Part shown: piece after piece, positions 15,101 through 25,560 of the stretch | How positions within the stretch are numbered: position 1 is the first letter of the stretch | Layout: every line of letters begins with the position of its first letter | Origin: Saccharum officinarum | Taxonomy: Eukaryota > Streptophyta > Magnoliopsida > Poales > Poaceae | Length of the DNA stretch: 64,000 bases | NCBI GenBank assembly: GCA_020631735.1 | Contig: CM036160.1 | Span: 7,594,746-7,658,745 of the forward strand | Reading direction: 5' to 3' | Program-made: the position numbers and the translations under genes | Notes under the pieces: model-generated | What the model saw: only the letters and a program-made list of their open reading frames with translations | What the model was told of the DNA's origin: nothing | The model's database searches: none

Positions 15101-16727
15101 GTTATTCGCGTCGCACTTGCATGCATGCATGGCATGGAGGAGTCAAGGAGATCGATGGAGACGACGGCGGGTGGATCGTGCATGCATGGATCCATGGTGG
15201 CTGGCCATGGACGATGGACGGACGGACGGATGCATGATGCAGGGCAAAGCCGGCAGAGAGAGGGCTGTCATGGGCGGAGGGTGCAGCGCGGAGCCCTGTC
15301 TGTCGCCATCATGCATCATTCTAATTTCTACTTACACATGCAGGCGTGCTAGCTAGCTACCAGCGTCATACTTATAGCAGTACTAGTGTGTAGTAGTGTA
15401 GTGTAACAGCCTCCTCCTCCTCCTACTACCATCACCTCTGAGATGGTGATGCATGAGTCTGTCGTAAGGACGATGGAGCTGGATGCAAAAGCTTTGGCAC
15501 CCCCCAATCATGCCTCTTCCCTGCCGCCAAAGAATGTCTTGCTGCTTTACTCCTCTCATTTCCCTTTGCTTGCTTGCTTTTGTGGTTGTGCCATGGTATA
15601 TGGCCCTCCTCTCTCTCTGCCTGCATCTGCGTCAGCAAGTGTGATTTCTAGCAAAGAGATGGAGGGAGACGTAGGGAGCTTTTGCATAAGGCTGACATGC
15701 CTCTCTTGTTTTTACACTGTCGTGGATCGCACGCGCTGGGCCCCCTGCACCCTGCACGGAGCGGCCCTTTTCAGTTTTGACCACCGATTCCGCCCGCCGC
15801 GCCCATCATGCCGGCAGCCCGCCCGCGACCGGCCGGCTCTCCTGTTCACATCATTCCTCCATGCACCGTGCATGCATATGCTGACATGGCTTGGCTACCT
15901 AGTGGATGTGGAGTACTACGTTGTTGTGTTCATGGACGACCACGACATGCATGCACTCATCGTCGTCGTCGTCCACTCGCCACGACTGACTCCAACCTGA
16001 CAATTAACGACCGTGCGTGCTCCCTGCCCGCAGGCACGCAGGAGGAGGCGGCGGAGGCGTACGACATCGCGGCGATCAAGTTCCGGGGCTCAACGCCGTC
16101 ACCAACTTCGACATCACGCGCTACGACGTCGACAAGATCATGGCCAGCAACACGCTGCTGCCGGGCGACCTCGCGCGCCGCAGGAAGGACGAACCCCGCC
16201 GCCGTCATCGCCGGGCGGCGGCGTCACGACCGCGGCGGCGGCGGCCGCCCTGGTGCAGCAGGCTGCTGCCGCTGCTGCTGCCGCGGCGCCGGCTCCAACG
16301 CTGCCAACGAGACATGGAAGGTGCGCGGCAGCGGCGCTGGCCGCCGCGCCGAGGGACGGCCATCCACCACGACGTGCTCTCCGGCGAGGCATTCTCCGTG
16401 CTGCACGACCTGGTGGTCACCGCCGCGGACGGCGGCAACGGCAGCGGCGGACACCACCACAGCCACAGCGCCCACATGCCCATGTCCAGCGCGTCGTCGC
16501 TCGTCACCAGCCTCGGCAACTCCCGCGAGGGCAGCCCCGACCGCGGCGGCGGCCTGTCCATGCTCTTCTCCAAGCCGCCGGCTCCAGCACCAGCCCCGCC
16601 GCACGCCGCCAACAAGCCGATGAGCCCGCTCATGCCGCTGGGCTCCTGGGCGTCCACGGCGTCGGCGAGGGCCGCCGCCGTCTCCATCGCGCACATGCCC
16701 GTGTTCGCCGCCTGGACCGACGCCTGA
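12150..16727 (+). CDS. CRL5: PLETHORA/AINTEGUMENTA-like AP2 transcription factor, nine exons
   Basis: Exons by splice sites and reading phase: 12150-12474, 12604-13150, 13541-13623, 13811-13819, 13989-14077, 14282-14355, 14531-14581, 14845-14921 and 16034-16727. All introns are GT-AG. The N terminus ([19 protein letters not shown], Gln/His-rich, then PKLEDFLG) is the ANT/AIL signature. AP2 repeat 1 runs from SQYRGVTR through the [10 protein letters not shown] motif to [10 protein letters not shown]; the linker is [11 protein letters not shown]; repeat 2 begins [20 protein letters not shown]. The protein ends [14 protein letters not shown]. From memory this matches rice CRL5, a nuclear, auxin-responsive regulator of crown-root initiation; orthology is inferred. 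Oddity: exon 9 loses the frame at 16086-16089, inside AP2 repeat 2 just after AIKFRG. One missing base there restores an open frame to the stop at 16725-16727. However, the stretch 16190-16365 then reads Arg-rich instead of the Ala-rich run seen in other frames, so more compensating indels are likely. Sequencing error in GC-rich DNA or a damaged allele are both possible. Confidence 0.9.
13811..13819 (+). other. 9-bp microexon of the AP2 gene
   Basis: TTTATCTCG sits between a CTGCAG acceptor (13805-13810) and a GTAAGC donor (13820). With the flanking split codons it supplies the residues V-Y-L of the first AP2 domain (KGRQ-VYL-GGYD). Without it the domain lacks three conserved residues. A 9-bp exon at this place is a known trait of ANT/AIL genes. 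Confidence 0.9.
14922..16033 (+). other. Long eighth intron of the AP2 gene
   Basis: 1,112 bp between a GTACGC donor and a CCGCAG acceptor, much longer than the other introns (129-390 bp). It is rich in ATGCATG and pyrimidine tracts and shows no transposon ends. Open frames within it are not conserved-looking. Confidence 0.75.
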
Positions 16728-17340
16728 TGATCGTATCAGTCGGTCAATCCATGAGCGACGTTCGCCGGCCGGCCGATTCCACCATGCATGCGCCTCTCCG
16801 GCCGATCGACGGCCAGCTACCTGGTACCCGGCCGTTCTAGCTCGGCGGTGCACGTACGCGCGCTCGACCGGTTGGATTCTTCATCAGATCACTTAGTTAA
16901 TTTAATTAGGGTTCTTGGAAGGTAGCGAGTTAATTAGGTAATTTATTAGTGAAGCTAGCTAGGCGATATGATGGAAGGGCGGGAGTGCACAGCGCGGCCT
17001 CTGCTGTTTCCTTCTTCTCCGGTTCCGTCGTGTCGGCGGCGACGTGGCCGGAGAAGGAGGGGTTTTGTAAAATGGAGGCCAGAGATGACGTGCATCTCCT
17101 CCGAAATATATCCAGAACTAGTCCACTACTAATGTTGAAGTTATATATAGCCTCTCACTGATTGGTTACTAGCTACTTTCTTCTTCGAATTCTCGTTTCC
17201 TGATGGAGCCGCAAGTTGCACATCAAGCTCTTGCTTGGGATTGAACCCGTATGAACCACTGACATGGGGGTCCGGATACAGATTCATTCATCATAATTCA
17301 CCTACAGACCTACTTGACACTCCGTCACTCCGGTCCGGTC
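16728..17340 (+). other. 3' flank of the AP2 gene
   Basis: Probable 3' untranslated region followed by intergenic DNA. AT-rich segments near 16880-16950 could hold polyadenylation signals, but there is no clear AATAAA. No second gene is seen. Confidence 0.4.
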
Positions 17341-18070
17341 AGTGAACCTTCGATAAGTGAAAAAGCGGCTCCTCAAGGAGACTGCGCGTCATTATAATTG
17401 TGCAATGTTCTCCGGGCCTCAACTGGGCTGGCCCATCAACTGGGCTCAACCTTAAATGAGTTTGCAATGGGCTGGCAATTGAAGTAGTATGAACCAAATA
17501 ATAAATTGTATAAAAAATCAGTAATGATATTCGGACGCACCCACTCGCTTGCGCACCGCGTTCTCCCCTTCGCTTCTTTCTTTCTTCTCCGCATCGCTCT
17601 CCCATAGCCCGGTTTTCCCCCCTCCGCGTGCTCCCACTCACTCACTCTCTCTGCGCGCTCCTCCTCGCTCGTCGCTCCCCCGCACTCGTCTGCACGCCCT
17701 CTTCTCCGCGCCGTCGCCGGACAGAGGGTCACCGCGCCCGCGAGCCAGCGAGATCGGACGTGCGCGGCGTGCCGCCTTCCCCTTCTTCCCTCGCGCCACT
17801 GCGCCCTACCCTTCTTCCCGCCATCACCATGCCCTCCGCGCACCCCACCGGAGACGAGGACAACGGCGCGGGCTCCGACGAGGTAGGTGGGGAGGGATCT
17901 ATATCTGAGGCCTCTCCCCCTCTCTCCTCCTCTAGATCTGGATCTGAGCCCTCCTCCCATCCTCCTCCGCCTCCTCCTCCTCCGTCCTCGTCCTCCTCCC
18001 CCTCTGGATCTAAGAGATGTGGTGGTGGCTAGGGTTCCGGCGAGCTCCCGGGGTTCAGCTCTCGCCATTG
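17341..18070 (+). other. GC-rich gene-like fragment, possible captured first exon
   Basis: A sharply bounded GC-rich, pyrimidine-rich stretch with open frames on several frames. One ATG at 17829 starts an 18-residue acidic peptide (MPSAHPTGDEDNGAGSDE) running up to a GTAGGT splice-donor-like site near 17883. This resembles the 5' leader and first exon of a plant gene, yet nothing gene-like follows. Instead the sequence passes into TGTTGCA repeats. A promoter/first-exon fragment carried by a transposon is the likeliest reading. I do not recognise the product. Confidence 0.35.
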
Positions 18071-18084
18071 TTTGAATGGTTCTG

Positions 18085-18510
18085 TTTCAATGTTGCAATA
18101 GATGATTTGAAATGTTTGCAATGGTATTTTTTTGTTTGTTGCAACAGCGTTTTTTTAATGTTGCAATAGTAGTGCTTGAGATGTTGCAATAGTTTTTTCG
18201 TTGTTGCAGCAAATTTTCCCTAATGTTGCAGTGGATTTGTTGCAACATGCGTTTTTCTGATGTTGCAGTAGTGCTTGAGATGTTGCAATAGCTTTTTTTC
18301 ATTGTTGCAGCAGATCCCCGATGTTGCAGCGGATGTTTTTTAATGTTGCAGTAGACATTTTTTTGATGTTACAGTTCATATTTTTGTTTGTTTTAGATGT
18401 TCTTTTGATGTTGCAATAGCTTTTTTCGTTTTGTTGTATCAGTTTTTTTTCATTTGTTGCATTAGATGTTCTTTCGATTTGCAATAATTTTTCTGTTGTT
18501 GCAGCGGGTG
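18085..18510. repeat. Degenerate TGTTGCA tandem repeats
   Basis: About 17 copies of TGTTGCA(A/G) or close variants, spaced roughly 20-35 bp and separated by T-rich spacers. Spacing and units are irregular, so this is not a satellite monomer. Similar tracts occur inside grass DNA transposons. Confidence 0.7.
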
Positions 18511-18710
18511 GGTGGGCTATAGGGGGCGAGCTGGTGGCGGACGGATCCTCGCGCGTGTGGGGGGAGGGGCGGGCGGATCCTCACGCGCGTGGGGGAGGGG
18601 TGGGTTCGGAGGAAGGGCGGTTCCTTTTCTACCTCCTCCTCCCGTGTGGGGCGGGCGGGCAGGTGGGTTCGAAGGATTCCATGCGGGACGAGCGGAGGCA
18701 GCATCCGGAC

Positions 18711-18743
18711 GCTAGCGCCCGGATCGGACGTCCGGGCGCTAGC
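18711..18743. repeat. Perfect 13-bp inverted repeat (hairpin)
   Basis: GCTAGCGCCCGGA (18711-18723) is followed after a 7-bp loop by its exact reverse complement (18731-18743). It lies at the edge between GC-rich DNA and ordinary AT-rich DNA, so it may mark a transposon end. I could not find a Helitron-type CTRR terminus beside it. Confidence 0.7.
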
Positions 18744-18759
18744 AGTTCCCCAAAAAAAT

Positions 18760-19508
18760 AGGAGCAATATATATGTAAAAACCGTATGATTTGTGCAATA
18801 TGAATACCTTATTGGGTGCCTTTTCAAAAATTCATGAAACTATTATAGGTTCGCATATTATCCTTCAAAACGTCATCATCTAATAAGTAGATATAAAAGT
18901 ACAATGAAACGGCACTCAAATGGTGACTTCTACGTTGGGAAAAATGGGACAAAATTTAGATTATAGAAGCTGGAAATTTTTGCTGTGGGGGAGTTGAAAT
19001 CATGTGATATTGGCTAGTTTGCACTTCAAATATGCTAAATTGTCATATACCATTATAAAATCATGGACATTTGATGCAGGACACCACAACATTACAAACA
19101 TTAACATTTGCGAACTGAGGAGAGAGACATGGTAGGAAATCGGCCTGGGCGTTCGGGTTACCAGATTTTTTCGGGTCGGGTAATTCAAAATTCGGATAAT
19201 AAAAATTGCTACCCGATATTCATCTCGAAAAAACACTACCCGAAATTTCGGGTTCGGGTTCGGGTATACCCAATATACCCGAATTCACATAAAAGAACAA
19301 ACTGCACAAAACTTTTATAGCAATTTTATACATAATTTCAGCAATGATTTGTATAAAATTTCAACAGCAATTTACAGAGAATAATATATGACAATCACTT
19401 GTTCAAACAAAGACAATCATATACTAATAAAGTGATAAGTTCAAGTGCTCCACTGACAACACATCACAAAACACAAAGACACAAACACATATTCGGGTAG
19501 ATTGGGTA
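18760..19508. other. AT-rich intergenic with GGGTTCGGG/ACCCGA tract
   Basis: No gene recognised. From about 19145 to 19285 there are repeated (A)CCCGA and TCGGGT words in both orientations, a low-complexity pattern common in plant intergenic DNA. The stretch ends at the assembly gap. Confidence 0.5.
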
Positions 19509-19608
19509 NNNNNNNNNNNNNNNNNNNNNNNNNNNNNNNNNNNNNNNNNNNNNNNNNNNNNNNNNNNNNNNNNNNNNNNNNNNNNNNNNNNNNNNNNNNN
19601 NNNNNNNN
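19509..19608. other. Assembly gap (100 N)
   Basis: Exactly 100 N, the usual placeholder for a gap of unknown length. Left of it is low-copy-looking AT-rich DNA; right of it is the middle of a Gypsy polyprotein. The 5' LTR, gag and RT of that Gypsy element are therefore missing, and the true distance is unknown. Confidence 0.98.
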
Positions 19609-21381
19609 ATGAAGAGTGGAGCCGGAGCGGGACTCGTCTTTGTCTCCCCTCGGCAAGCGCATGAGGTACATGATTTGCATTCAATTTCCTGCCTCTAACA
19701 ATGTGGCTGAGTATGAGGCCACTTATCAATTGGTCTGCACATCGCCACCGAGCTTGGGATTTGATGGCTTGACGTCCGAGGTGATTCCCGACTAGTCGTG
19801 ACCAAGTCATGAAGGAGTCAAGCTGTCATGACCCAGGATGGTGGCGTACTGTCGGGCGGTCTGCCTCTTGGAAGACAAGTTCGATGGCCTCTAGCTCAAT
19901 CACGTCGCAAGGCGGTTCAACGAGGCAGCGGATGAGCTCACAAAGTTGGTGTCCGGTCGGGAGCCGGTCCCCTCTGGCGTCTTCACCAGCGACCTACATA
20001 AGCCCTCGGTAACTTGCCAAGACTCGACGTAGGACGGCAACGAGCCAGCTACACCAGCCATGGGGGCTGGCCCAACCCCAGTCCCCACTGAGCCTAAGGT
20101 TATGGAGATCGTTGAGGACCCAGCGGCAGGACCCAACCCCCTGCTAGACTGGAGGATCCCATACCTCAACTACCTAGTCCGTGGAGCACTCCCCGCTAAC
20201 AGGACCGAGGCCCGACGCCTCATGTGCCGAGCCAAGTCTTTCATCCTAGTGGATCGGGAACTCTACAAGCGGAGCCCCACTGGAATCCTGCAGCGCTGTA
20301 TCCCTACCGAGCAAGGAGAGAGCTGCTTCTGGACATCCACGGGGGTGTGTGCGGCCATCACGCTAAACCACGCACTCTTGTCGGAACGCATTCTGGCAAG
20401 GCTTCTACTAGCCTACTGCCATACTGACGCCACCGAGGTAGTACGCTCCTATGAGGGGTGTCAGTATTACTCTTGGCAAACTCACTTACCGGCCCAAGCA
20501 CTCCAAATAATCCTGATCATGTGGCCGTTCACGGTCTGGGGTCTAGACCTTGTTGGGCCCCTCCAGAGGGCGCCCGAGATCTTCACCCACTTGCTTGTTG
20601 CTATCAACAAGTTCTCAAAGTGGATCAAGGCTCAGCTAATCACGTAAATCAAGTCCGAGCAGGCGGTGCTCTTCTTCACATACATCATCCACCGCTTCGA
20701 GGTCCCAAATTCCATCATCACCGACAATGGCACATAGTTCACCAGCAAGAAGTTCCTCAGGTTCTGCGATGATCACCACATCCGCGTGGATTGGGCAGCC
20801 GTGGCACACCCCTGAATGAATGGACAGGTTGAGCACGCCAACGGCATGATCTTGCAAGGCCTCAAGCTGAGGATCTTCAACCGGTTGAACAAGTTCGGCC
20901 GCCGATGGGTTGCGGAACTCCCCGTGGTCCTCTGGAGTTTGAGGATGACCCTGAGTTGAGCAACGGGCTTCACGCCTTTCTTCATGGTCTATGGATCCGA
21001 GGCCATCCTCCCCACCGACTTGGAGTATGGGGCGCCAAGGGTTAGAGCGTACGACGACCAAGGAAACCAAGCCTCCCTTGAGGACACCATGGACCAGCTG
21101 GAGGAAGCACATGACATCGCCCTACTCCACTTTGCCAAGTAACGCAAGCCTTACGACGATACCACCACCGCCACGTGTGGGGTCAGGCGTTCAACGTCGG
21201 GGACCTGGTGCTTCGCCTTAGGCAGGACAACAAGGGCTGCCACAAGCTAACGCCACCATGGGAGGGCCCGTTCGTCATCGCGGAAGTACTCTGACCCAGC
21301 GCCTACAAGTTGGCCACCGCTAATGGTGAAATCTTCACCAACGCTTGGAACATCGAACAGCTACGTCACTTCTACCCTTAG
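19609..21381 (+). pseudogene. Tat-type pol remnant: RNase H and integrase
   Basis: Begins in the gap. The first 400 bp read as an RNase H (GAGAGLVFVSP, then FPASNNVAEYEA in a shifted frame). A spacer follows with WRIPYLNYLVRGALP (20147 on), a degraded zinc-binding region, the integrase core with GLDLVGPL (near 20540) and ITDNG (near 20718), and the NGQVEHANG segment (near 20817). The end reads NAWNIEQLRHFYP with a stop at 21379-21381. It is broken by several frame shifts and in-frame stops (for example 20645, 20736 and 20812), so it cannot make an active enzyme. Confidence 0.85.
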
Positions 21382-22560
21382 AACTCCAAGCTATGTACAT
21401 AACTATGAAAAATAGAAATCCTACATCTTGAATAAAAAGCACATGTTTGCTATTTTTTTCAACCAACTCTGAGTGACGCCTGACCCCAGCCTCAGCCGGG
21501 ATCGCGCCTCCCTCGGGGGCGGGGGGGAACCCCTCGACACTCCAAAATTTTTGACACTTTGCGAAAATTTCTCGTTCCCGAGCCCTTCCAACGGTGTTTA
21601 AGTGAACGGATGTGTTACAGTGCCTTTGCTCACCAATTTTGACCCAAGGAGTCAAATAACACTCCTCAAAGATCCACAAACTTAAACATGACGTGAAGAT
21701 CGGGCAACCCCTTAAAAACTTTGCGAAAAATTCTACTCCTGAGCCGTCCGACAACATTTCAAGAAAGATGGGCGCATTAGAGCACGACAACCCTTCGGGT
21801 CAAGTTAATCGGACTGCAAGAAGCCTACACCTCTATGGCCACGGTGCCTTTGCTCCTTAACCCTGACCCAAGGGGCCTAACTCATAGCTCTAAACACCGT
21901 GTTCTTAAATGCAAAAAGAGGATCAGCAAATACGTAAAAACTTCACACGAAAAAGATAAAACAGGCTTCATAAAGACCCCGAGGGCCATAAACTTGTTTG
22001 TTATCTTACAGAAGTTCTTTTACAAGGGCACTATGCCCAAAACTATCTCTACAGGTCGCATAGAGGAAGGACGATCTCATCTTCAAAGTTCAACGCCAGA
22101 GTCATTGCCGGGGCAAGCACCTTCGCTGAGGGCCACCAGATCGATCCCCATGTAGTGGGACCTGAAGATGACAAACGCTCACTACACCCCGAGGTGGAGC
22201 AACTCCCTCACAAGGTTTCGAGCCTGCTCAAAGGCGATGGCGAGGTGACTCCTCAGCGAGCTTGACTCGGGGCCCATTTGACCCAACCTAAGGGCGTCAC
22301 ACACCAACATGACAGACGTCTATAGCTCTAAGTGCTCGCACCACTTTGCCTCCAAGGTTTCTCGCATCGACAACAGGTCCGCCTCCACCTGACGAGCCTA
22401 CCTTTCAGCCCTACCCATCACAGAGAATAAGGAAAAGGCCTCAGGAGAAAACGTCATCGAGGGAAATAGGAATGTTACCTTTCATCACCTCACCCACAAT
22501 GCACTCGCACTGGAGCCCTTGGCCCATCGTAGCACGAAGGCCCTCCACCTCCTTGAGAAG
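21382..22560. other. Tat element, post-pol spacer
   Basis: Non-coding on +. Between pol and the antisense gene. Contains two related blocks (about 21540-21660 and 21715-21860), each with TTTGCGAAAA and a GAGC-CC-TCC-AC pattern, so part is an old duplication. No further gene recognised. Confidence 0.45.
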
Positions 22561-22920
22561 CTAAGCAGTCACCCTCTCGGCGTCTGCCTTCTGGTCCACT
22601 GCCATGTCATGTTCTGTCCAAGCTATGATACACTCTTGGCGAGCCTCGTCCCGCTCCCCAAGAGCGTGCTCACGCTTGCCATGGACAGTCATGACGCTGG
22701 ACCAGAGCTCCTCGACAACTAGCGTTAGCTGGTCCCGCTCCTCCCTTACCTTTTGGGCCTCTTCCCCGTCCTTGTGGGTACGATCAAAGACTTCCACTAG
22801 CTTCTCCCACGCCTCTTTGATGTCAGCTATGACTTCTTGGTGGCGGATGCGGAGGTCCGCCAATTCACTGCCGAGGCCAACCACCCTATATCGTGTCTCG
22901 GCAAGTTGCGCTTCGACCAC
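22561..22920 (-). pseudogene. Antisense gene of the Tat element, C-terminal coiled-coil part
   Basis: 120 open codons on the strand opposite to pol, dense in Glu, Lys, Arg and Leu with heptad spacing (for example ELADLRIRHQEVIADIKEAW), so a coiled coil. It fits the C-terminal half of the antisense protein whose N-terminal half lies at 35105-36092; the SIRE element separates them. Role unknown: proteins of this type are annotated as 'putative gypsy type transposon' (Transposase_28-like), but no enzymatic role is established to my knowledge. Confidence 0.65.
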
Positions 22921-23533
22921 GGTGGCCCTCTACGCCTCCGCCGCCAGGCATTCCCACACCTCTCGCTCGCAGCAGAGGAACTCCAACTTCGCCCGGCTAT
23001 AGTAATAGAGCGCCTGCACAAAGAACCACATCAAGATCACAAAAGAGGAAGGAGCACAAATAAAATGCAGCACGGCGTACCTGGCCTGCCGTGGCAACAT
23101 CTTCATGTAGTGCCGACAACGCCGCAGTCAATGTACTAGAAAAGCTCTGGATCCCCGCTTGCACCCGATCCCAGTGGACTTGCTCCGCGGCGTCATCCAG
23201 CACAAAGACGGAGCGTTCTAGATTCTACCGGTCTGCCCAGGTGAGGCACGGGCCACCCCACTAGTTGGGGTTGCCCCCCATCTGCATGAGGGTCCCGGAC
23301 CCCTTAGCGAAGGCTACCCAGATCGCCTCGGCCATGCTGGACGATTCGCTGACATGCGCCGACCCCTCAGCAGCCCCGGCGTCGTGTGACGTCTTCTCCT
23401 CCTGCCTGGACCAAGGGGGGCTGCATCGCAGGATCCACCACCACCTCAGTTGCTGCCAACCTACTCGCGTCCGTGACCGGGTCAGATGCCCCTACCATCG
23501 GAGTTGAGGATGCCTCGACGACGCTCGCCCCGG
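22921..23533 (-). pseudogene. Antisense gene of the Tat element, middle part left of the insertion
   Basis: Continues the coiled-coil and low-complexity portion on -, with frame changes (Ala/Arg-rich stretch near 22930-23020). It is cut at 23533 by the target duplication CCCGG of the SIRE element and would resume at 34010. Confidence 0.45.
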
Positions 23534-24109
23534 TGAAAGTCCTATGTTTGGTGTTGGTAATTAGTGACAATGCCTAAGTACTAATCCTATGCCTAAGTTG
23601 TATGTAGCATATGAGGATTAGTACATTCCAAGGTTGGTGGCAAGATGGACATGGTGATCATGATGGCCACACTTGGTTTTGGACGCAACCCTACGTGATC
23701 AAGGCAATGGTATATGCTTAAGGGTTGTGTTTTAGTAACCAAGACACCTAGTGGGTGTGGTTACATTATAGGATAGTTAGCCGTACTATAAAGAGGGGAA
23801 TGACGCGGCTATTGAACTCCTAAGTGCCTCTAGGTGTGCATTTCATAATCATATGCATTTGGATAGAGCTAATATCGCCTCAAAAAATGATTGTGAAAAT
23901 GCAAACACACTCACACATGACGAGATCACTTGGTGGTGTTAGCACGTTTGCGAAGGCGGTGGAGTTTGAGCGGTAGAGAGGGTTTGAGTTCCTCTCTCCC
24001 TCCCGCTGAGCTTGCGAGGCGGGATTCAGGCGTTTTCGAGGAGTTGAAATGACTATTTTCCACTACGCCGGAAGTCGGAAAAGAAACGAAGGCGAACGGA
24101 GGTCACAGA

Positions 24110-24560
24110 GGTGACCGGACGTGGTCTCTAAATGACTGGACGCGTCCGGTCAGCGTTCAGCGTCTGCGCGTGTTTTAGTTTGATGATCGGACGCGCAGCG
24201 CGTCCGGTCACTGTCGATCGGACGCATCCGGTCGTTCAGGGAGCTTACTGGACTCTAACCGGACGCTGGCACTGTCGCGTCCGGTCATGTTTCTTCAGCG
24301 CGTCCGGTCGTTGTTTCGTTGAGCGCTGCTTAGGCGACCAGCGCGTCCGGTCACTCACGGGACCAGCGCGTCCGGTCATTCCCAACGCGTCCGGTCTGCG
24401 CGACTAGCGCGTCCGGTCGTTGCTTCGCAGTTAGTCATTGTGCGACCAGCGCGTCCGGTCGTTTAGACCAGCGCGTCCGGTCAGTGCTTCACGATCTAGC
24501 CGTTGTGCGACCGACGTGTCCGGTCAGTTGGACCAGCGCGTCCGGTCAGCGCGATTTCGG
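24110..24560. repeat. CGTCCGGTC array in the 5' LTR
   Basis: Twelve to thirteen copies of (G)CG(C)GTCCGGTC in 450 bp, mostly preceded by GACCAGC, plus a few inverted GACCGGACG words. It lies directly upstream of the TATA box and is very rich in CpG. Units are irregularly spaced (about 17-45 bp). Confidence 0.9.
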
Positions 24561-24600
24561 CTGTTTCAGTTTCTAACGGCTCTATTCGAAGGGGTACGTC

Positions 24601-24608
24601 TATAAATA
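24601..24608 (+). promoter_or_regulatory. TATA box of the Copia-2 5' LTR
   Basis: TATAAATA just after the GC-rich array, the expected place for the LTR promoter. Transcription would begin about 30 bp downstream, defining U3/R. The same box is at 33099-33106 in the 3' LTR. Confidence 0.75.
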
Positions 24609-25508
24609 CTCGTTGGCCGGCTCAAGGCTCCCTCTCTCGAATATTTGACATACTTGTGAGCACTTTGAGCTAAGCAACTCCCCTCCCACTCATCTCTCTT
24701 GCTTCTTTGCATATTCAAAGTGAGATTGAGTGATCCAAGTGCATTTGCATTGTGAGATAGCATCTAGTTGGCACTTGGTGGTTGATTTTCTGCGGGATTC
24801 TTGTTTCTCTTGGTGGTTGCCGCCACCTAGATGGCTTGGAGCAGCTTGGAGGCGTTGGCAAGAGTTGGTGATTGTTCTTGGCCACCTCCGGTGATTGTGA
24901 GGGGTTTGTGCCTACCTCGGCGAAGCGCCAAAGGCAACGTTAGTGAATTGCTCGTGTCATTGCAACCTTTTGCCATTTGGTAGGTTCTTGTGGCGCCTTT
25001 TGAGAGGCTCGGTGTGAGACCGATTAGCCACCGAACCATGTGGTGAAGAGGGACATAACGGGGACTAGCGTGCCGGCAAGCATGTGAACCTCGGGATAAA
25101 TCTTCGTGTCATCACTTTCATATTGTGATTGATTGATCCTAGTGTTCGGTTATCTTGGTATTCATTGTTGATCATATTGGTTGGCTCAATACTTCGCCCC
25201 TCGGTGAAACTCTCCTAACCCAACTCCGCATTACTTTCTTAGTTATCTTTGCTAGCTAGTTTGCTTTGCTTTAGTAGCTTCTTTTGTGTAGCTTGCTAGT
25301 TGTAGTTGTAGTTACCTTCTCGGTTTGACTTGTGCAGTTGAGTGCAAATACTAGAATTGTGAATTGGATAGGTGGCTTGCAAACACCCCGTAGGCTAAGC
25401 AAAACTCGCATCTCGCTATTTGTTATATTGATAAACTTGTTTAGCTTGTCTTTGTAGAATTTTTTAAAAGGCTATTCACCCCCCCTCTAGCCATCAAGAC
25501 CTTTCAAG

Positions 25509-25521
25509 TGGTATCGGAGCC
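25509..25521 (+). other. Primer-binding site of Copia-2
   Basis: TGGTATCGGAGCC, two bases after the LTR end, complementary to initiator methionine tRNA. Confidence 0.85.
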
Positions 25522-25560
25522 GTGGTCACCGTTTTCAAGGCTTAACAACCTCGGTGTAAG

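Larger units (their letters stand above)
23534..25506 (+). repeat. 5' LTR of Copia-2
   Basis: 1,973 bp. Holds a GC-rich array of CGTCCGGTC words at 24110-24560 and a TATAAATA box at 24601-24608. It keeps about 120 bp (near 23910-24030) that the 3' LTR lacks, and lacks a 12-bp stretch the 3' LTR has. Confidence 0.95.

Noticed and set aside
12150..16727. miR172 target site in the AP2 gene
   Set aside because: Looked for by eye and not seen. ANT/AIL-type genes normally lack it; it belongs to the euAP2 group.
16205..16853. Long - strand frames across the last AP2 exon
   Set aside because: Arg/Ala/Gly-rich reverse translations of GC-rich coding sequence, no domain similarity.
18085..18510. TGTTGCA words considered as a CRISPR or telomere-like repeat
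   Set aside because: Seven-base degenerate words with uneven T-rich spacers; no constant repeat or unique spacers.
18711..18743. Hairpin considered as a Helitron 3' end or a transcription terminator
   Set aside because: No CTRR terminus follows within the usual distance, and stem-loop terminators are a bacterial feature.
24110..24560. CGTCCGGTC array considered as a CRISPR-like or satellite array
   Set aside because: Unit spacing is irregular, units degenerate, and the array sits in both LTRs of a plant retrotransposon.
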